Source: a virus. From it: a stretch of DNA of 64,000 nucleotides. The notes under the pieces were generated by a model. It ran no database searches, had not been told where the DNA came from, and was given only the letters and a program-made list of their open reading frames with translations. The number at the start of each line of letters is the position of its first letter. Position 1 is the first letter of the stretch. Positions 56,406 through 63,649 of this stretch are shown here, piece after piece. Position numbers and translations under genes: made by a program. The stretch lies in IMG/VR virus record IMGVR_UViG_3300032286_000926, positions 39,459 through 103,458 of that record. One strand, given 5' to 3'.

Positions 56406-58061
56406 ATGGCTATAAATTTATTTGGTTTTACTTTAGGTAAAAAGGACATCGTTCAGGTTGCAAAACCTGAAGAGTCCTCTTTTGCTCTTCCTACATCCGC
56501 ACTTGATGATGGTGCGGTCACTATTACTCAAAATGCTCACTACGGTACATATGTTGACTTAGAGGGTTCTGTACGTAACGAACTAGAATTAATCACTCGT
56601 TACCGTGAAATGTCCAACCACCCAGAGCTTGAATCTGCAATTGATGAAATTGTTAATGAGGCAATTACACACTCAGAAGATGGTTCTGTTGTTGATATTA
56701 ATTTAGATAATTTAAAACAACCAGAATCTATTAAGAAAAAAATTATAGAAGAGTTTGATAATATTCAAAAATTATTAAACTTTAAAAACCTGGCCGATGA
56801 TTTGTTTAGGCGTTGGTACATTGACGGTAGAATATACTTTCAAGTTGTGGTCAATGACAAAAATCCAAAAGAGGGTATTCAAGAGCTTCGTTATATTGAC
56901 CCACGAAAGATTCGTAAAGTTCGTGAAATTAATAAAGACAAAGACCCAAAAACAGGCGCAATGATTATTAAATCTATTGCCGAATATTATGTTTATAATG
57001 ACAAAGGTACAACAACACAGACTTATACAGCTGGTGTAAACCAAGGTATTCGTATTGCACCAGATTCAGTAGTTAATATTAACTCTGGTATGATGGATGC
57101 AAAAAATACTTTTGTTATTTCATATCTACATAAAGCAATTAAAGCTCTCAATCAATTAAGAATGATTGAAGATGCGGTTGTTATTTACCGTTTATCTAGA
57201 GCACCAGAACGCCGTGTTTTTTATATTGACGTAGGTAACTTACCAAAAGGTAAGGCTGAACAATATCTCCGTGATATTATGGTCAAGTATAAGAACAAGA
57301 TGGTTTATGATGCCAACACAGGTGAACTCCGTGATGACCGTAAACATCTTTCGATGCTTGAAGATTTTTGGTTACCTCGCCGTGAAGGTGGAAAAGGTAC
57401 AGAGATTACTACATTACCTGCTGGTCAGAACCTTGGTCAGATTGAAGATGTACAATACTTTCAAAAGAAATTGTTACAGTCTCTTAATGTGCCGTATTCT
57501 AGAATCGAACCACAAGGCGGTGGATTTGCATCACTTGGCCGTTCAACAGAAGTTACCCGTGATGAGTTGAAGTTTGCAAAATTCATTACTCGTTTGCGTA
57601 ATAAGTTTTCTCAAATTTTTGATAATGCACTTAGAACACAACTTGCCTTAAAAGGTATTTGTTCACAAGATGAATGGGACAAATTTAGAGAAGATATTTT
57701 TTATGATTTTCGTAAAGACAATAACTTTACAGAGTTGCGTGAAGCTGAACTTTGGAGAGAACGTCTAACATCTTTAAGTATGATTGATCCATACATTGGT
57801 AAATATTTCTCACAAACATGGGCAAAGAAAACAATCTTGCGTATGTCTGAAGAAGAAATTCAAGAGATGGAAAAAGAGATGGAAAAAGACGGTTCAACCG
57901 AAATTTTTGACCAAATGATGACTGCACAAACTGGTGGCCAACCTGCTGGTGACCAACCACAACCTGTAGATAACACTTATGATAATGCTCCTACTGAATC
58001 AGAAACTCCTCAATTAGATTCTGAGGTAGATAAGTATTCAATGGGTATAAATAAGAAATAA
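56406..58061 (+). CDS. gp20: Portal protein gp20
   Basis: 551 aa (T4 gp20 is 524). Conserved portal segments are GTYVDLEGSVRNELELITRY, MSNHPELESAIDEIVNEAI, LFRRWYIDGRIYFQVVVND, ELRYIDPRKIRKVREI, EDAVVIYRLSRAPERRVFYI and EDFWLPRREGGKGTEITTLP. It forms the dodecameric ring at one head vertex through which gp17 packages DNA and to which the neck binds. The ribosome site AGGATGA precedes the ATG; no late-promoter octamer lies between the gp19 terminator and this start. The C-terminal 50 residues are Gln/Pro/Thr-rich and probably disordered. Confidence 0.95.
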   Translation: MAINLFGFTLGKKDIVQVAKPEESSFALPTSALDDGAVTITQNAHYGTYVDLEGSVRNELELITRYREMSNHPELESAIDEIVNEAITHSEDGSVVDINLDNLKQPESIKKKIIEEFDNIQKLLNFKNLADDLFRRWYIDGRIYFQVVVNDKNPKEGIQELRYIDPRKIRKVREINKDKDPKTGAMIIKSIAEYYVYNDKGTTTQTYTAGVNQGIRIAPDSVVNINSGMMDAKNTFVISYLHKAIKALNQLRMIEDAVVIYRLSRAPERRVFYIDVGNLPKGKAEQYLRDIMVKYKNKMVYDANTGELRDDRKHLSMLEDFWLPRREGGKGTEITTLPAGQNLGQIEDVQYFQKKLLQSLNVPYSRIEPQGGGFASLGRSTEVTRDELKFAKFITRLRNKFSQIFDNALRTQLALKGICSQDEWDKFREDIFYDFRKDNNFTELREAELWRERLTSLSMIDPYIGKYFSQTWAKKTILRMSEEEIQEMEKEMEKDGSTEIFDQMMTAQTGGQPAGDQPQPVDNTYDNAPTESETPQLDSEVDKYSMGINKK

Positions 58062-58064
58062 ATA
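58046..58064 (+). promoter_or_regulatory. Tandem T4-type late promoters, 11 bp apart
   Basis: A perfect TATAAATA at 58046-58053, inside the last codons of gp20, and AATAAATA at 58057-58064 start exactly 11 bp apart. They lie 18 to 29 bp before the gp67 ATG and head the prohead core genes. The 11-bp tandem arrangement matches the pair at 25083. Confidence 0.75.
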
Positions 58065-58082
58065 ATATAAAGGAACATTGAT

Positions 58083-58283
58083 ATGTCGCAAACTAGACAA
58101 TTTATTGACCAACTTGCTGCTGGTGAATCTTCAGCTGCTAAAGAGTCGTTAGAAAATATGATTTCAACCAAAGCATTTGAAGCCCTTGATTCTTATAAAA
58201 AAGAAATGGCATCTTCAATTTTTGGTGGTCAAAAAGAAACACCAGAAGTACAAACTTCTGAAGAAGATACACAAGAAGCTTAA
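58083..58283 (+). CDS. gp67: Prohead core protein gp67
   Basis: 66 aa (T4 gp67 is 80). SQTRQFIDQLAAGESSAAKE, then FEALDSYKKEMASSIFGG and a very acidic end (EVQTSEEDTQEA) fit gp67, a small core protein of the T4 prohead needed for correct head length. It lies in the T4 position directly after gp20. The ribosome site AAAGGAA is good. The TAA shares one base with the next ATG. Confidence 0.85.
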   Translation: MSQTRQFIDQLAAGESSAAKESLENMISTKAFEALDSYKKEMASSIFGGQKETPEVQTSEEDTQEA

Positions 58284-59107
58284 TGAAATCATTAAACGAA
58301 TTTAAGCAAGAACCAACATTGGTTGAAGAGGAAAAGTCTGACTATTCCAAATTTGATGCGTTGGTTCGTGCTGGTCTTGCTAATAAGGCACAACTGCAAC
58401 GTATTCACCGCATACTTGATAAGATGCAAGAAGAGCGTCCACAGTTTAATAATGCCGATAAAATGATTATGCAAAACCTGTTTAATAAAATGGCTGATTT
58501 AATCACCAATAATAAACAGATTTATCAGAAATCAAGGCAAGTGGTTCGTGAAGGTTTAGAATTATCCGAAGATATTATGGATACTTCTGATTTTAAACTA
58601 TCACCAAGTGGTAGAAAAATTAGAGCTCACCGAGTTAAAGTTGGTGATACTAATCCTGATATGCGTGATGCTGAAAAAGATAATATTAAAGAAGCAGTAA
58701 ATCCAGATAAAGAACCACCTTTTGTATTGGTACTTAAAAGAACAGGTATTCGTTTGTATCCAAATGGTCTAAGAGTTGCCATTTATTACAACCAAAAGTT
58801 AGATAAGTATTTCTCGGTACCATATGGCCAAGGTGTAGATGCAACGATTCAAGCAGAAGAAATTGAACTAGAAGAAGCCGTAGATGTTGTTGGTAAGTTA
58901 CAGAAGATTAAAGATACACACCAACATGCCACAATTAACCACAAAGATGGTTCGGCAAGTAAAATTGATGTTCAAACTGCCCATGCATTATTGTCAGTAC
59001 ATAAAGCACTCAACGATGAGAATAAGAAAAAGTTCTCTGATATGATGGCAAGGTCTAATCACCATATGAAGAAGGCTGCCGATTTTGCTTGGAATAAAGT
59101 AAAATGA
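58283..59107 (+). CDS. Probable prohead core/head protein with gp21-type cleavage sites
   Basis: 274 aa, not a clear homologue of a T4 protein. The N-terminus is acidic and helical (KSLNEFKQEPTLVEEEKSDY, then QLQRIHRILDKMQEERPQF). Two candidate prohead-protease sites are visible: IELEEAVDVV near residue 197 and NIKEAVN near residue 137; T4 gp21 cuts after Glu in a small-residue context, such as L/I-x-E followed by A or G. The segment FVLVLKRTGIRLYPNGLRVA is a strand pair, and the last 60 residues (NHKDGSASKIDVQTAHALLS) are helical. The position between gp67 and the gp68-like gene implies a head-core or internal protein. The stop overlaps the next ATG by 4 bp. Confidence 0.72.
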   Translation: MKSLNEFKQEPTLVEEEKSDYSKFDALVRAGLANKAQLQRIHRILDKMQEERPQFNNADKMIMQNLFNKMADLITNNKQIYQKSRQVVREGLELSEDIMDTSDFKLSPSGRKIRAHRVKVGDTNPDMRDAEKDNIKEAVNPDKEPPFVLVLKRTGIRLYPNGLRVAIYYNQKLDKYFSVPYGQGVDATIQAEEIELEEAVDVVGKLQKIKDTHQHATINHKDGSASKIDVQTAHALLSVHKALNDENKKKFSDMMARSNHHMKKAADFAWNKVK

Positions 59108-59517
59108 ACTTTCTAGAAAAGTTAATTGAAAACAAATTAGAAGAGGCGAAACAAAGTTTATTTGACCGTCTTGATGAGATTGCCGCCAATAAGTTAAAAG
59201 AACTTAAATTGGATGAAGCGGCTGGTAAGAATACCAACATCATCAAAATGGGTAGAGTACAAAAGATTCGCAGAAGAATTCGCAGAAATGCAAAAGGTAA
59301 AATTGTAGTTCAGAAGAATCGCAGGCGTTCCGCTATTAAAGGTTATAGAGTTTCACCTAAAGGGAATGTAGTTAGAAGAATACCTGCAACTGAAAGAATA
59401 CATAAACAAAGATTATTAAAACGTTCATGGAAAACAACTAGAAGAGCAAAGCTTCGTAGGACACTCATTAAGAGAAAAATGTCTATGCGTAGAAGAGCCG
59501 GATTAGGACTAAAGTAA
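59104..59517 (+). CDS. gp68: Prohead core protein gp68-like, strongly basic C-terminus
   Basis: 137 aa (T4 gp68 is 141) and in the T4 gp68 position. Residues 1-38 are an acidic helix with LFDRLDEIAANKLKELKLDE. A gp21-type site LDE|A lies after Glu38. Residues 39-137 are very rich in Arg and Lys (KIRRRIRRNAKGK, NRRRSAIKGYR, TTRRAKLRRTLIKRKMSMRR), so the mature product would be a small DNA- or RNA-binding polycation. Its charge would suit neutralising DNA in the head. Homology to T4 gp68 is inferred from position, size and the cleavage site. Confidence 0.72.
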   Translation: MNFLEKLIENKLEEAKQSLFDRLDEIAANKLKELKLDEAAGKNTNIIKMGRVQKIRRRIRRNAKGKIVVQKNRRRSAIKGYRVSPKGNVVRRIPATERIHKQRLLKRSWKTTRRAKLRRTLIKRKMSMRRRAGLGLK

Positions 59518-59518
59518 A

Positions 59519-59884
59519 ATGGCAAGCAAAATTACAAATTCAACAAGAGGTTCATCAGTTATTCAGGTAACTGGTGCCGACACGTTAACAGTTAATGTTA
59601 GAAACAATTTAGCAACATCTAATACAGAAATTGTTACCGATGCACATCTTAAAAGAGCTCTTTGGTCTACCAATGGTAGTATTACCATTACTCGTAACTC
59701 AGAGAAAGTCCTTGAGTTGTTTGGTTCAGGTGATATGCGTTTATCAGATTATGGGTATAGCATTACATCTAATTCAACATCGGACATTGTAATTACCGTT
59801 GCATCAGGTGGTACACTAGTATTAGAAGTGGCCAAGGTTGCAACCTATACAGTCGATCCAGATACAGGAAGAACACTAGTATGA
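59519..59884 (+). CDS. Small virion structural protein between gp68-like and gp21
   Basis: 121 aa, with beta-rich segments (SSVIQVTGADTLTVNVRNN, GSITITRNSEKVLELFGSG and DYGYSITSNSTSDIVITVA). It has no counterpart in the T4 order between gp68 and gp21, but small proteins of this kind are found there in environmental T4-like phages. It may decorate the head. No ribosome site other than AGGACTAAAG is visible, and the stop overlaps the gp21 start by 4 bp, so it is probably made together with the protease. The function is unknown. Confidence 0.7.
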   Translation: MASKITNSTRGSSVIQVTGADTLTVNVRNNLATSNTEIVTDAHLKRALWSTNGSITITRNSEKVLELFGSGDMRLSDYGYSITSNSTSDIVITVASGGTLVLEVAKVATYTVDPDTGRTLV

Positions 59885-60531
59885 AACTAATTAGAGAAAC
59901 CGTAGAGAATGTCAAGTATTTGACAGAAACTTCCGAACAAGGAAAAAAGAATCTGTACATTGAAGGTACATTCTTAGTCGGTGATACAGTTAACCGCAAT
60001 AATCGTATGTACAAAATGGACACACTTCGCCGTGAAGTTGACCGTTATAATGAAGAGTACATCAAAACAAATCGTGCTTTGGGTGAATTAGGTCATCCAG
60101 ACACACCATCTTTAAACCTTGAAAGAGTATCTCACAAGATTGTCTCTTTGGTAGAAGATGGTAACATATTTTATGGTCGTGCCTTAATTTTAGACACACC
60201 ATATGGACAAATCGTTAAGAATTTCATCGACAACGATGTTAGTATTGGAGTGTCTTCCAGAGCCTTAGGTTCGGTAGCCATGACAAGAGAAGGTTACAAC
60301 CTAGTACAGGATGACCTCAGATTAGCTACTGCTGCTGATATTGTTGCGGATCCGTCCGCTCCTGGTGCCTTTGTACAAGGTATTATGGAAAACAAAGAAT
60401 GGATGTTAGTTGATGGTAAGTTTGTTGAAGCAGACTTTGACCAGGCTAAAAAACAAATAAAACAGGCAACTTCTATGCAAATAGAACAAGTTGCATTAAA
60501 ACTGTTTGAAAATTACCTCAGAAAACTTTAA
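59881..60531 (+). CDS. gp21: Prohead protease gp21
   Basis: 216 aa (T4 gp21 is 212). Herpesvirus assemblin-like serine protease: His72 lies in the GELGHP motif, the nucleophile is Ser125 or Ser126 in GVSSRALG, and an acidic residue lies in ATAADIVADPSAPGAF (Asp153 or Asp157). It digests the scaffold and trims gp23 and core proteins after head assembly. Candidate substrates nearby carry L/I-x-E followed by A: gp23 (LHE|A after Glu52), the gp68-like protein and the 274-aa protein. The 4-bp overlap with the previous gene implies coupled translation. Confidence 0.92.
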   Translation: MKLIRETVENVKYLTETSEQGKKNLYIEGTFLVGDTVNRNNRMYKMDTLRREVDRYNEEYIKTNRALGELGHPDTPSLNLERVSHKIVSLVEDGNIFYGRALILDTPYGQIVKNFIDNDVSIGVSSRALGSVAMTREGYNLVQDDLRLATAADIVADPSAPGAFVQGIMENKEWMLVDGKFVEADFDQAKKQIKQATSMQIEQVALKLFENYLRKL

Positions 60532-60534
60532 TTT

Positions 60535-60542
60535 TATAAATA
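60535..60542 (+). promoter_or_regulatory. T4-type late promoter (TATAAATA, perfect consensus)
   Basis: An exact TATAAATA lies 23 bp before the gp22 ATG, with TAAGGAG at 60551-60557 as ribosome site. It would drive the scaffold and major capsid genes; no separate octamer precedes gp23. Confidence 0.82.
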
Positions 60543-60565
60543 AGAAATCATAAGGAGAATACCTA

Positions 60566-61594
60566 ATGGCATCAAATAAACTCATGGAAGCAGCATCTGA
60601 TATTTTGTCCGGTAGTAAGGCAAAAGCAGCTGGCATGCCTCCGCAAAAACTAGACGGTGAAGTTGTCGATATTGGCGGCCCAACACCACAGAATTACAAA
60701 CAAGACGATGACTCAGCAAAGTTGGATACAACTAAAGCTGCTAAATCAGCAACCGCACCAACAACAAAACCATCAAATGCATCTTCTGACACGCAGAATA
60801 AACCTGCTGGCGGCAAGAAAACATTAGGTGAAGAAGAAGCTTCTGATTCAGAAGTTATCGCCGAAGAGAACTTCAAGTCTGACATTGAAGCTTTGTTTGC
60901 TGATGATTCCACTATTTCAGAAGATTTCAAATCTAAAGCAACTACAATCTTTGAAGCTCGTGTACTTGACCGTATTCAACAAATCCAAGAACAAATGGAA
61001 ACTGAATATGCTGGTATGTTGGAAGAAGCTGTTGAAGAAATCAAATCCGATTTAACTGCAAAAGTTGATGATTACCTCAACTATGTTGTTGAACAATGGT
61101 TAGAACAAAACGAAATTGCAATCGAATCTGGTCTCCGCTCTGAGTTGACCGAAGAATTCATTTCTGGTTTACGCAACTTGTTTGCAGAACATTATATCGA
61201 TGTTCCATCAGAAAAAGTTGACCTCGTTGACGAATTGGCAAGTAAAGTTGAAGAACTTGAAAGCAAATTAGATGAAGAGATTGAGCGTAGTATTGAACTA
61301 AAGAAATCTTTGGTTGAATCACGCAAAGTAGAAGTTACTCATGCTGTATGTGAAGGTCTTACCGATACACAAGTTGAAAAAATCAAATCACTCGCAGAGA
61401 GTGTTGAGTTCTCCACAGAGGAAGAATACCAAGAAAAACTTGAAACAATTCGTGAGAATTATTTCCCATCAGGTGTAAAAAAGGCTGCACAAGAACAATT
61501 GCATGAACAAATGGAAGAAGCTAACGACAAACCAGTTATTAATGACCCGTTTGTTGCCATGGTTTCCCAAGCAATTTCAAAAACAAATAAGTAA
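60566..61594 (+). CDS. gp22: Prohead scaffold protein gp22
   Basis: 342 aa (T4 gp22 is 269). It is acidic and helical, with Ala/Pro/Thr-rich disorder at residues 20-85 and long coiled-coil segments from about 100 (RIQQIQEQMETEYAGMLEEA, EEFISGLRNLFAEHYIDV and VDLVDELASKVEELESKLDE). The Val/Asp-Leu-rich block followed by EEIERSIELKK is the gp22 pattern. It forms the core around which gp23 assembles and is cut up by gp21. It ends in SQAISKTNK. The position between gp21 and gp23 is conserved. Confidence 0.92.
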   Translation: MASNKLMEAASDILSGSKAKAAGMPPQKLDGEVVDIGGPTPQNYKQDDDSAKLDTTKAAKSATAPTTKPSNASSDTQNKPAGGKKTLGEEEASDSEVIAEENFKSDIEALFADDSTISEDFKSKATTIFEARVLDRIQQIQEQMETEYAGMLEEAVEEIKSDLTAKVDDYLNYVVEQWLEQNEIAIESGLRSELTEEFISGLRNLFAEHYIDVPSEKVDLVDELASKVEELESKLDEEIERSIELKKSLVESRKVEVTHAVCEGLTDTQVEKIKSLAESVEFSTEEEYQEKLETIRENYFPSGVKKAAQEQLHEQMEEANDKPVINDPFVAMVSQAISKTNK

Positions 61595-61624
61595 AATTTA
61601 ATAAAAAAACTAAGGAGAACCTTA

Positions 61625-62974
61625 ATGTATCTATCAGAACAATTACAAACGAAGTGGGATGGTGTTCTTAATCATCCAGAACTTCCACAAATTACAGACC
61701 CGTACCGTAAAGCCGTTACTGCTGTAATTCTAGAGAATCAAGCAATCGAAATGCAAAAAGCTTCTGGCATTTTGCACGAAGCAGGTCCAACTTCACAAGT
61801 TGGTACAGGCGGTTTCGGTGGTGGTGCTGCCGCAGGTGGTCCAGTAGCCGGTTTCGACCCAATCTTGATTTCTTTGGTACGCCGTTCATTACCTAACTTA
61901 ATCGCTTATGATGTTTGCGGTGTACAACCGATGACTGGACCTACTGGTCTGATTTTCGCTATGCGTTCATCATACAACGCACAAAACGTTACTACTGGTG
62001 CTGCTGGTACTGAAGCTTTCTATAACGAAGCTAACACAGTATTCTCTGGTGCTGGTACTGCTCAAACTGATTTGGCTCTTGCAGCTAACACAGCAACGGG
62101 TAACGTATTCACTCAAGCTTCAGTTACTCCAGGTACCGGTATGGCTACTTCAGTTGCAGAAGCTTTGGGTGATGGTACAGACTTTAACGAAATGGCTTTC
62201 TCAATCGAAAAAGTAACTGTAACTGCTAAGACCCGTGCTTTGAAGGCAGAATACTCAATGGAATTGGCACAAGACTTGAAAGCTGTTCATGGTCTTGACG
62301 CTGAAACTGAATTAGCAAACATTCTTTCTTCAGAAATTCTTGCTGAAATTAACCGTGAAGTTATCCGTACTATCTACCAAACTGCTAAGATTGGTGCTCA
62401 AGTTGGTACAACTCAGCAAGGTTCTTTCAACCTTGACACAGACTCAAACGGTCGTTGGATGGTTGAAAAGATTAAAGGTTTGGCATTCCAAATCGAACGT
62501 GAAGCTAATACAATTGCCAAGTTAACACGTCGTGGCAAAGGTAATGTATTGATTTGTTCTTCAGATGTAGCTTCTGCTCTTGCAATGGCTGGCATCCTTG
62601 ACTATCAATCAGCACTTGCTTCACAAGTTAACCTTACAGTTGACGATACTGGCAATACATTTGCTGGTACAATCTTTGGTCGTATCAAAGTGTACATTGA
62701 CCCATACTTCCCTGCTAGCTCTACAGCAGAGTTTGCAGTTGTTGGTTACAAAGGTACAAATGCATATGACGCTGGCTTGTTCTACTGCCCATACGTTCCA
62801 TTGCAAATGGTTCGTGCTGTTGACACAGGTACTTTCCAACCTAAGATTGGTTTCAAAACTCGTTACGGTTTAGTTGCTAACCCATTTGCTCAAGGTACAG
62901 CTCAAGGTTTAGGCGCTTTGACCGCAATTAGTAACAACTACTATCGTTCATTCAAGATTGCTAATTTGATGTAA
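61625..62974 (+). CDS. gp23: Major capsid protein gp23
   Basis: 449 aa, shorter than T4 gp23 (521). The prohead cleavage site GILHE|AG lies after Glu52, leaving a mature protein of about 397 residues. Core segments are SLVRRSLPNLIAYDVCGVQP, GPTGLIFAMRSSYNAQNV, KALKAEYSMELAQDLKAVHG-like, ILAEINREVIRTIYQTAKIG, IEREANTIAKLTRRGKGNVL and FFYCPYVPLQMVRAVDTG-like at the C-terminus. HK97-fold hexamer protein of the head. AAGGAG at 61612-61617 is a strong ribosome site. Codon choice differs from the fibre genes, with more GCT, ACC, CGT and GAA, as expected for a highly expressed gene. A hairpin terminator follows. Confidence 0.96.
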   Translation: MYLSEQLQTKWDGVLNHPELPQITDPYRKAVTAVILENQAIEMQKASGILHEAGPTSQVGTGGFGGGAAAGGPVAGFDPILISLVRRSLPNLIAYDVCGVQPMTGPTGLIFAMRSSYNAQNVTTGAAGTEAFYNEANTVFSGAGTAQTDLALAANTATGNVFTQASVTPGTGMATSVAEALGDGTDFNEMAFSIEKVTVTAKTRALKAEYSMELAQDLKAVHGLDAETELANILSSEILAEINREVIRTIYQTAKIGAQVGTTQQGSFNLDTDSNGRWMVEKIKGLAFQIEREANTIAKLTRRGKGNVLICSSDVASALAMAGILDYQSALASQVNLTVDDTGNTFAGTIFGRIKVYIDPYFPASSTAEFAVVGYKGTNAYDAGLFYCPYVPLQMVRAVDTGTFQPKIGFKTRYGLVANPFAQGTAQGLGALTAISNNYYRSFKIANLM

Positions 62975-62980
62975 TCGAGA

Positions 62981-63017
62981 TAAGGTTATCATATAATAAA
63001 ACATACAGATAACCTTA
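62981..63017 (+). terminator. Long-loop hairpin after gp23
   Basis: TAAGGTTATC at 62981-62990 pairs perfectly with GATAACCTTA at 63008-63017 around a 17-base loop. It lies before the stronger terminator and may block 3' exonucleases, stabilising the gp23 message. Confidence 0.55.
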
Positions 63018-63025
63018 AAAAACTT

Positions 63026-63057
63026 AAAAGAGGACTCCTAGGGGTCCTCTTTTTTTT
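63026..63057 (+). terminator. Rho-independent terminator after gp23
   Basis: AAAAGAGGAC at 63026-63035 pairs perfectly with GTCCTCTTTT at 63044-63053 around an 8-base loop, followed by T to 63057 (a run of eight T from 63050). It would end head-gene transcription just before a new late promoter. Confidence 0.9.
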
Positions 63058-63058
63058 A

Positions 63059-63066
63059 TATAAATA
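63059..63066 (+). promoter_or_regulatory. T4-type late promoter (TATAAATA) with start on the ATG
   Basis: A perfect TATAAATA directly follows the gp23 terminator. Its last base lies 6 bases before the A of the ATG at 63072, the place where T4 late transcription is expected to begin. No ribosome site fits in between, so the message would be leaderless. Confidence 0.7.
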
Positions 63067-63071
63067 CTAAT

Positions 63072-63602
63072 ATGACTGCACTCACTAGAAACCCACTAAA
63101 TCCAAACTTTCTCCATGCGAATAAGTTCCAGTTGAATTTTGGTAGAACTCCAAATACACAATACTTTTGCCAATCGGTAACTGTTCCAGGTATCTCTATG
63201 TCTGAGATACAATCACCTACACCGTTTAGTGACCTGTATTTACCTGGCGAAAAACCAATTTATGATTTATTGAATGTAACATTTTTAGTTGATGAAGAAA
63301 TGAAGTCTTGGCTGGAGATACACGATTGGATTCGTGCATTAACCTTTCCAGAAAATTACCAAGAGTACCAATCATTAGGTACTTTAAATCCCAATTCACT
63401 TAATAAAAAACCACAGTATTCCGATTGTACAATTACCGTATTAACGGCTGCAAATAATCCTATTGTGCGTTTTCATTATTACGATGTTTTCCCAACTTCC
63501 ATATCTACGGTGATAATGAATGCTTCTGATTCACCAGACAATGTGGTTACCGCAGATGCTACATTTCGGTTTTCTAGATTTGATGTAGAAAAAATAGCTT
63601 GA
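63072..63602 (+). CDS. Tail-tube-like structural protein (gp3 or gp19/gp54 fold)
   Basis: 176 aa. The segments NPLNPNFLHANKFQLNFGR, then YFCQSVTVPGISMSEIQSP, LPGEKPIYDLLNVTFLVDEE and IHDWIRALTFPENYQEYQS, with a last strand (DATFRFSRFDVEKI), resemble the tube-protein pattern of gp19 (VTV-PG, then a D-L-N-V/T strand and a W-helix). In several T4-like phages a tail protein of this size, annotated as gp3 (tail tube terminator; 176 aa in T4), follows gp23, and the length matches. Baseplate-tube initiator gp54 has the same fold and is another option. A late promoter but no ribosome site precedes the ATG. Confidence 0.65.
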   Translation: MTALTRNPLNPNFLHANKFQLNFGRTPNTQYFCQSVTVPGISMSEIQSPTPFSDLYLPGEKPIYDLLNVTFLVDEEMKSWLEIHDWIRALTFPENYQEYQSLGTLNPNSLNKKPQYSDCTITVLTAANNPIVRFHYYDVFPTSISTVIMNASDSPDNVVTADATFRFSRFDVEKIA

Positions 63603-63627
63603 TTTTAACCTTTTGATGTGATATACT
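63599..63627 (+). promoter_or_regulatory. Sigma70-like promoter before uvsY
   Basis: TTGATT at 63599-63604 and TATACT at 63622-63627 are separated by exactly 17 bp. Transcription would start near 63634, at the ribosome site AGGAGG. No late octamer is present. This fits a gene for DNA recombination transcribed before the late genes. Confidence 0.5.
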
Positions 63628-63649
63628 CCTAATAGGAGGATTATAATTT

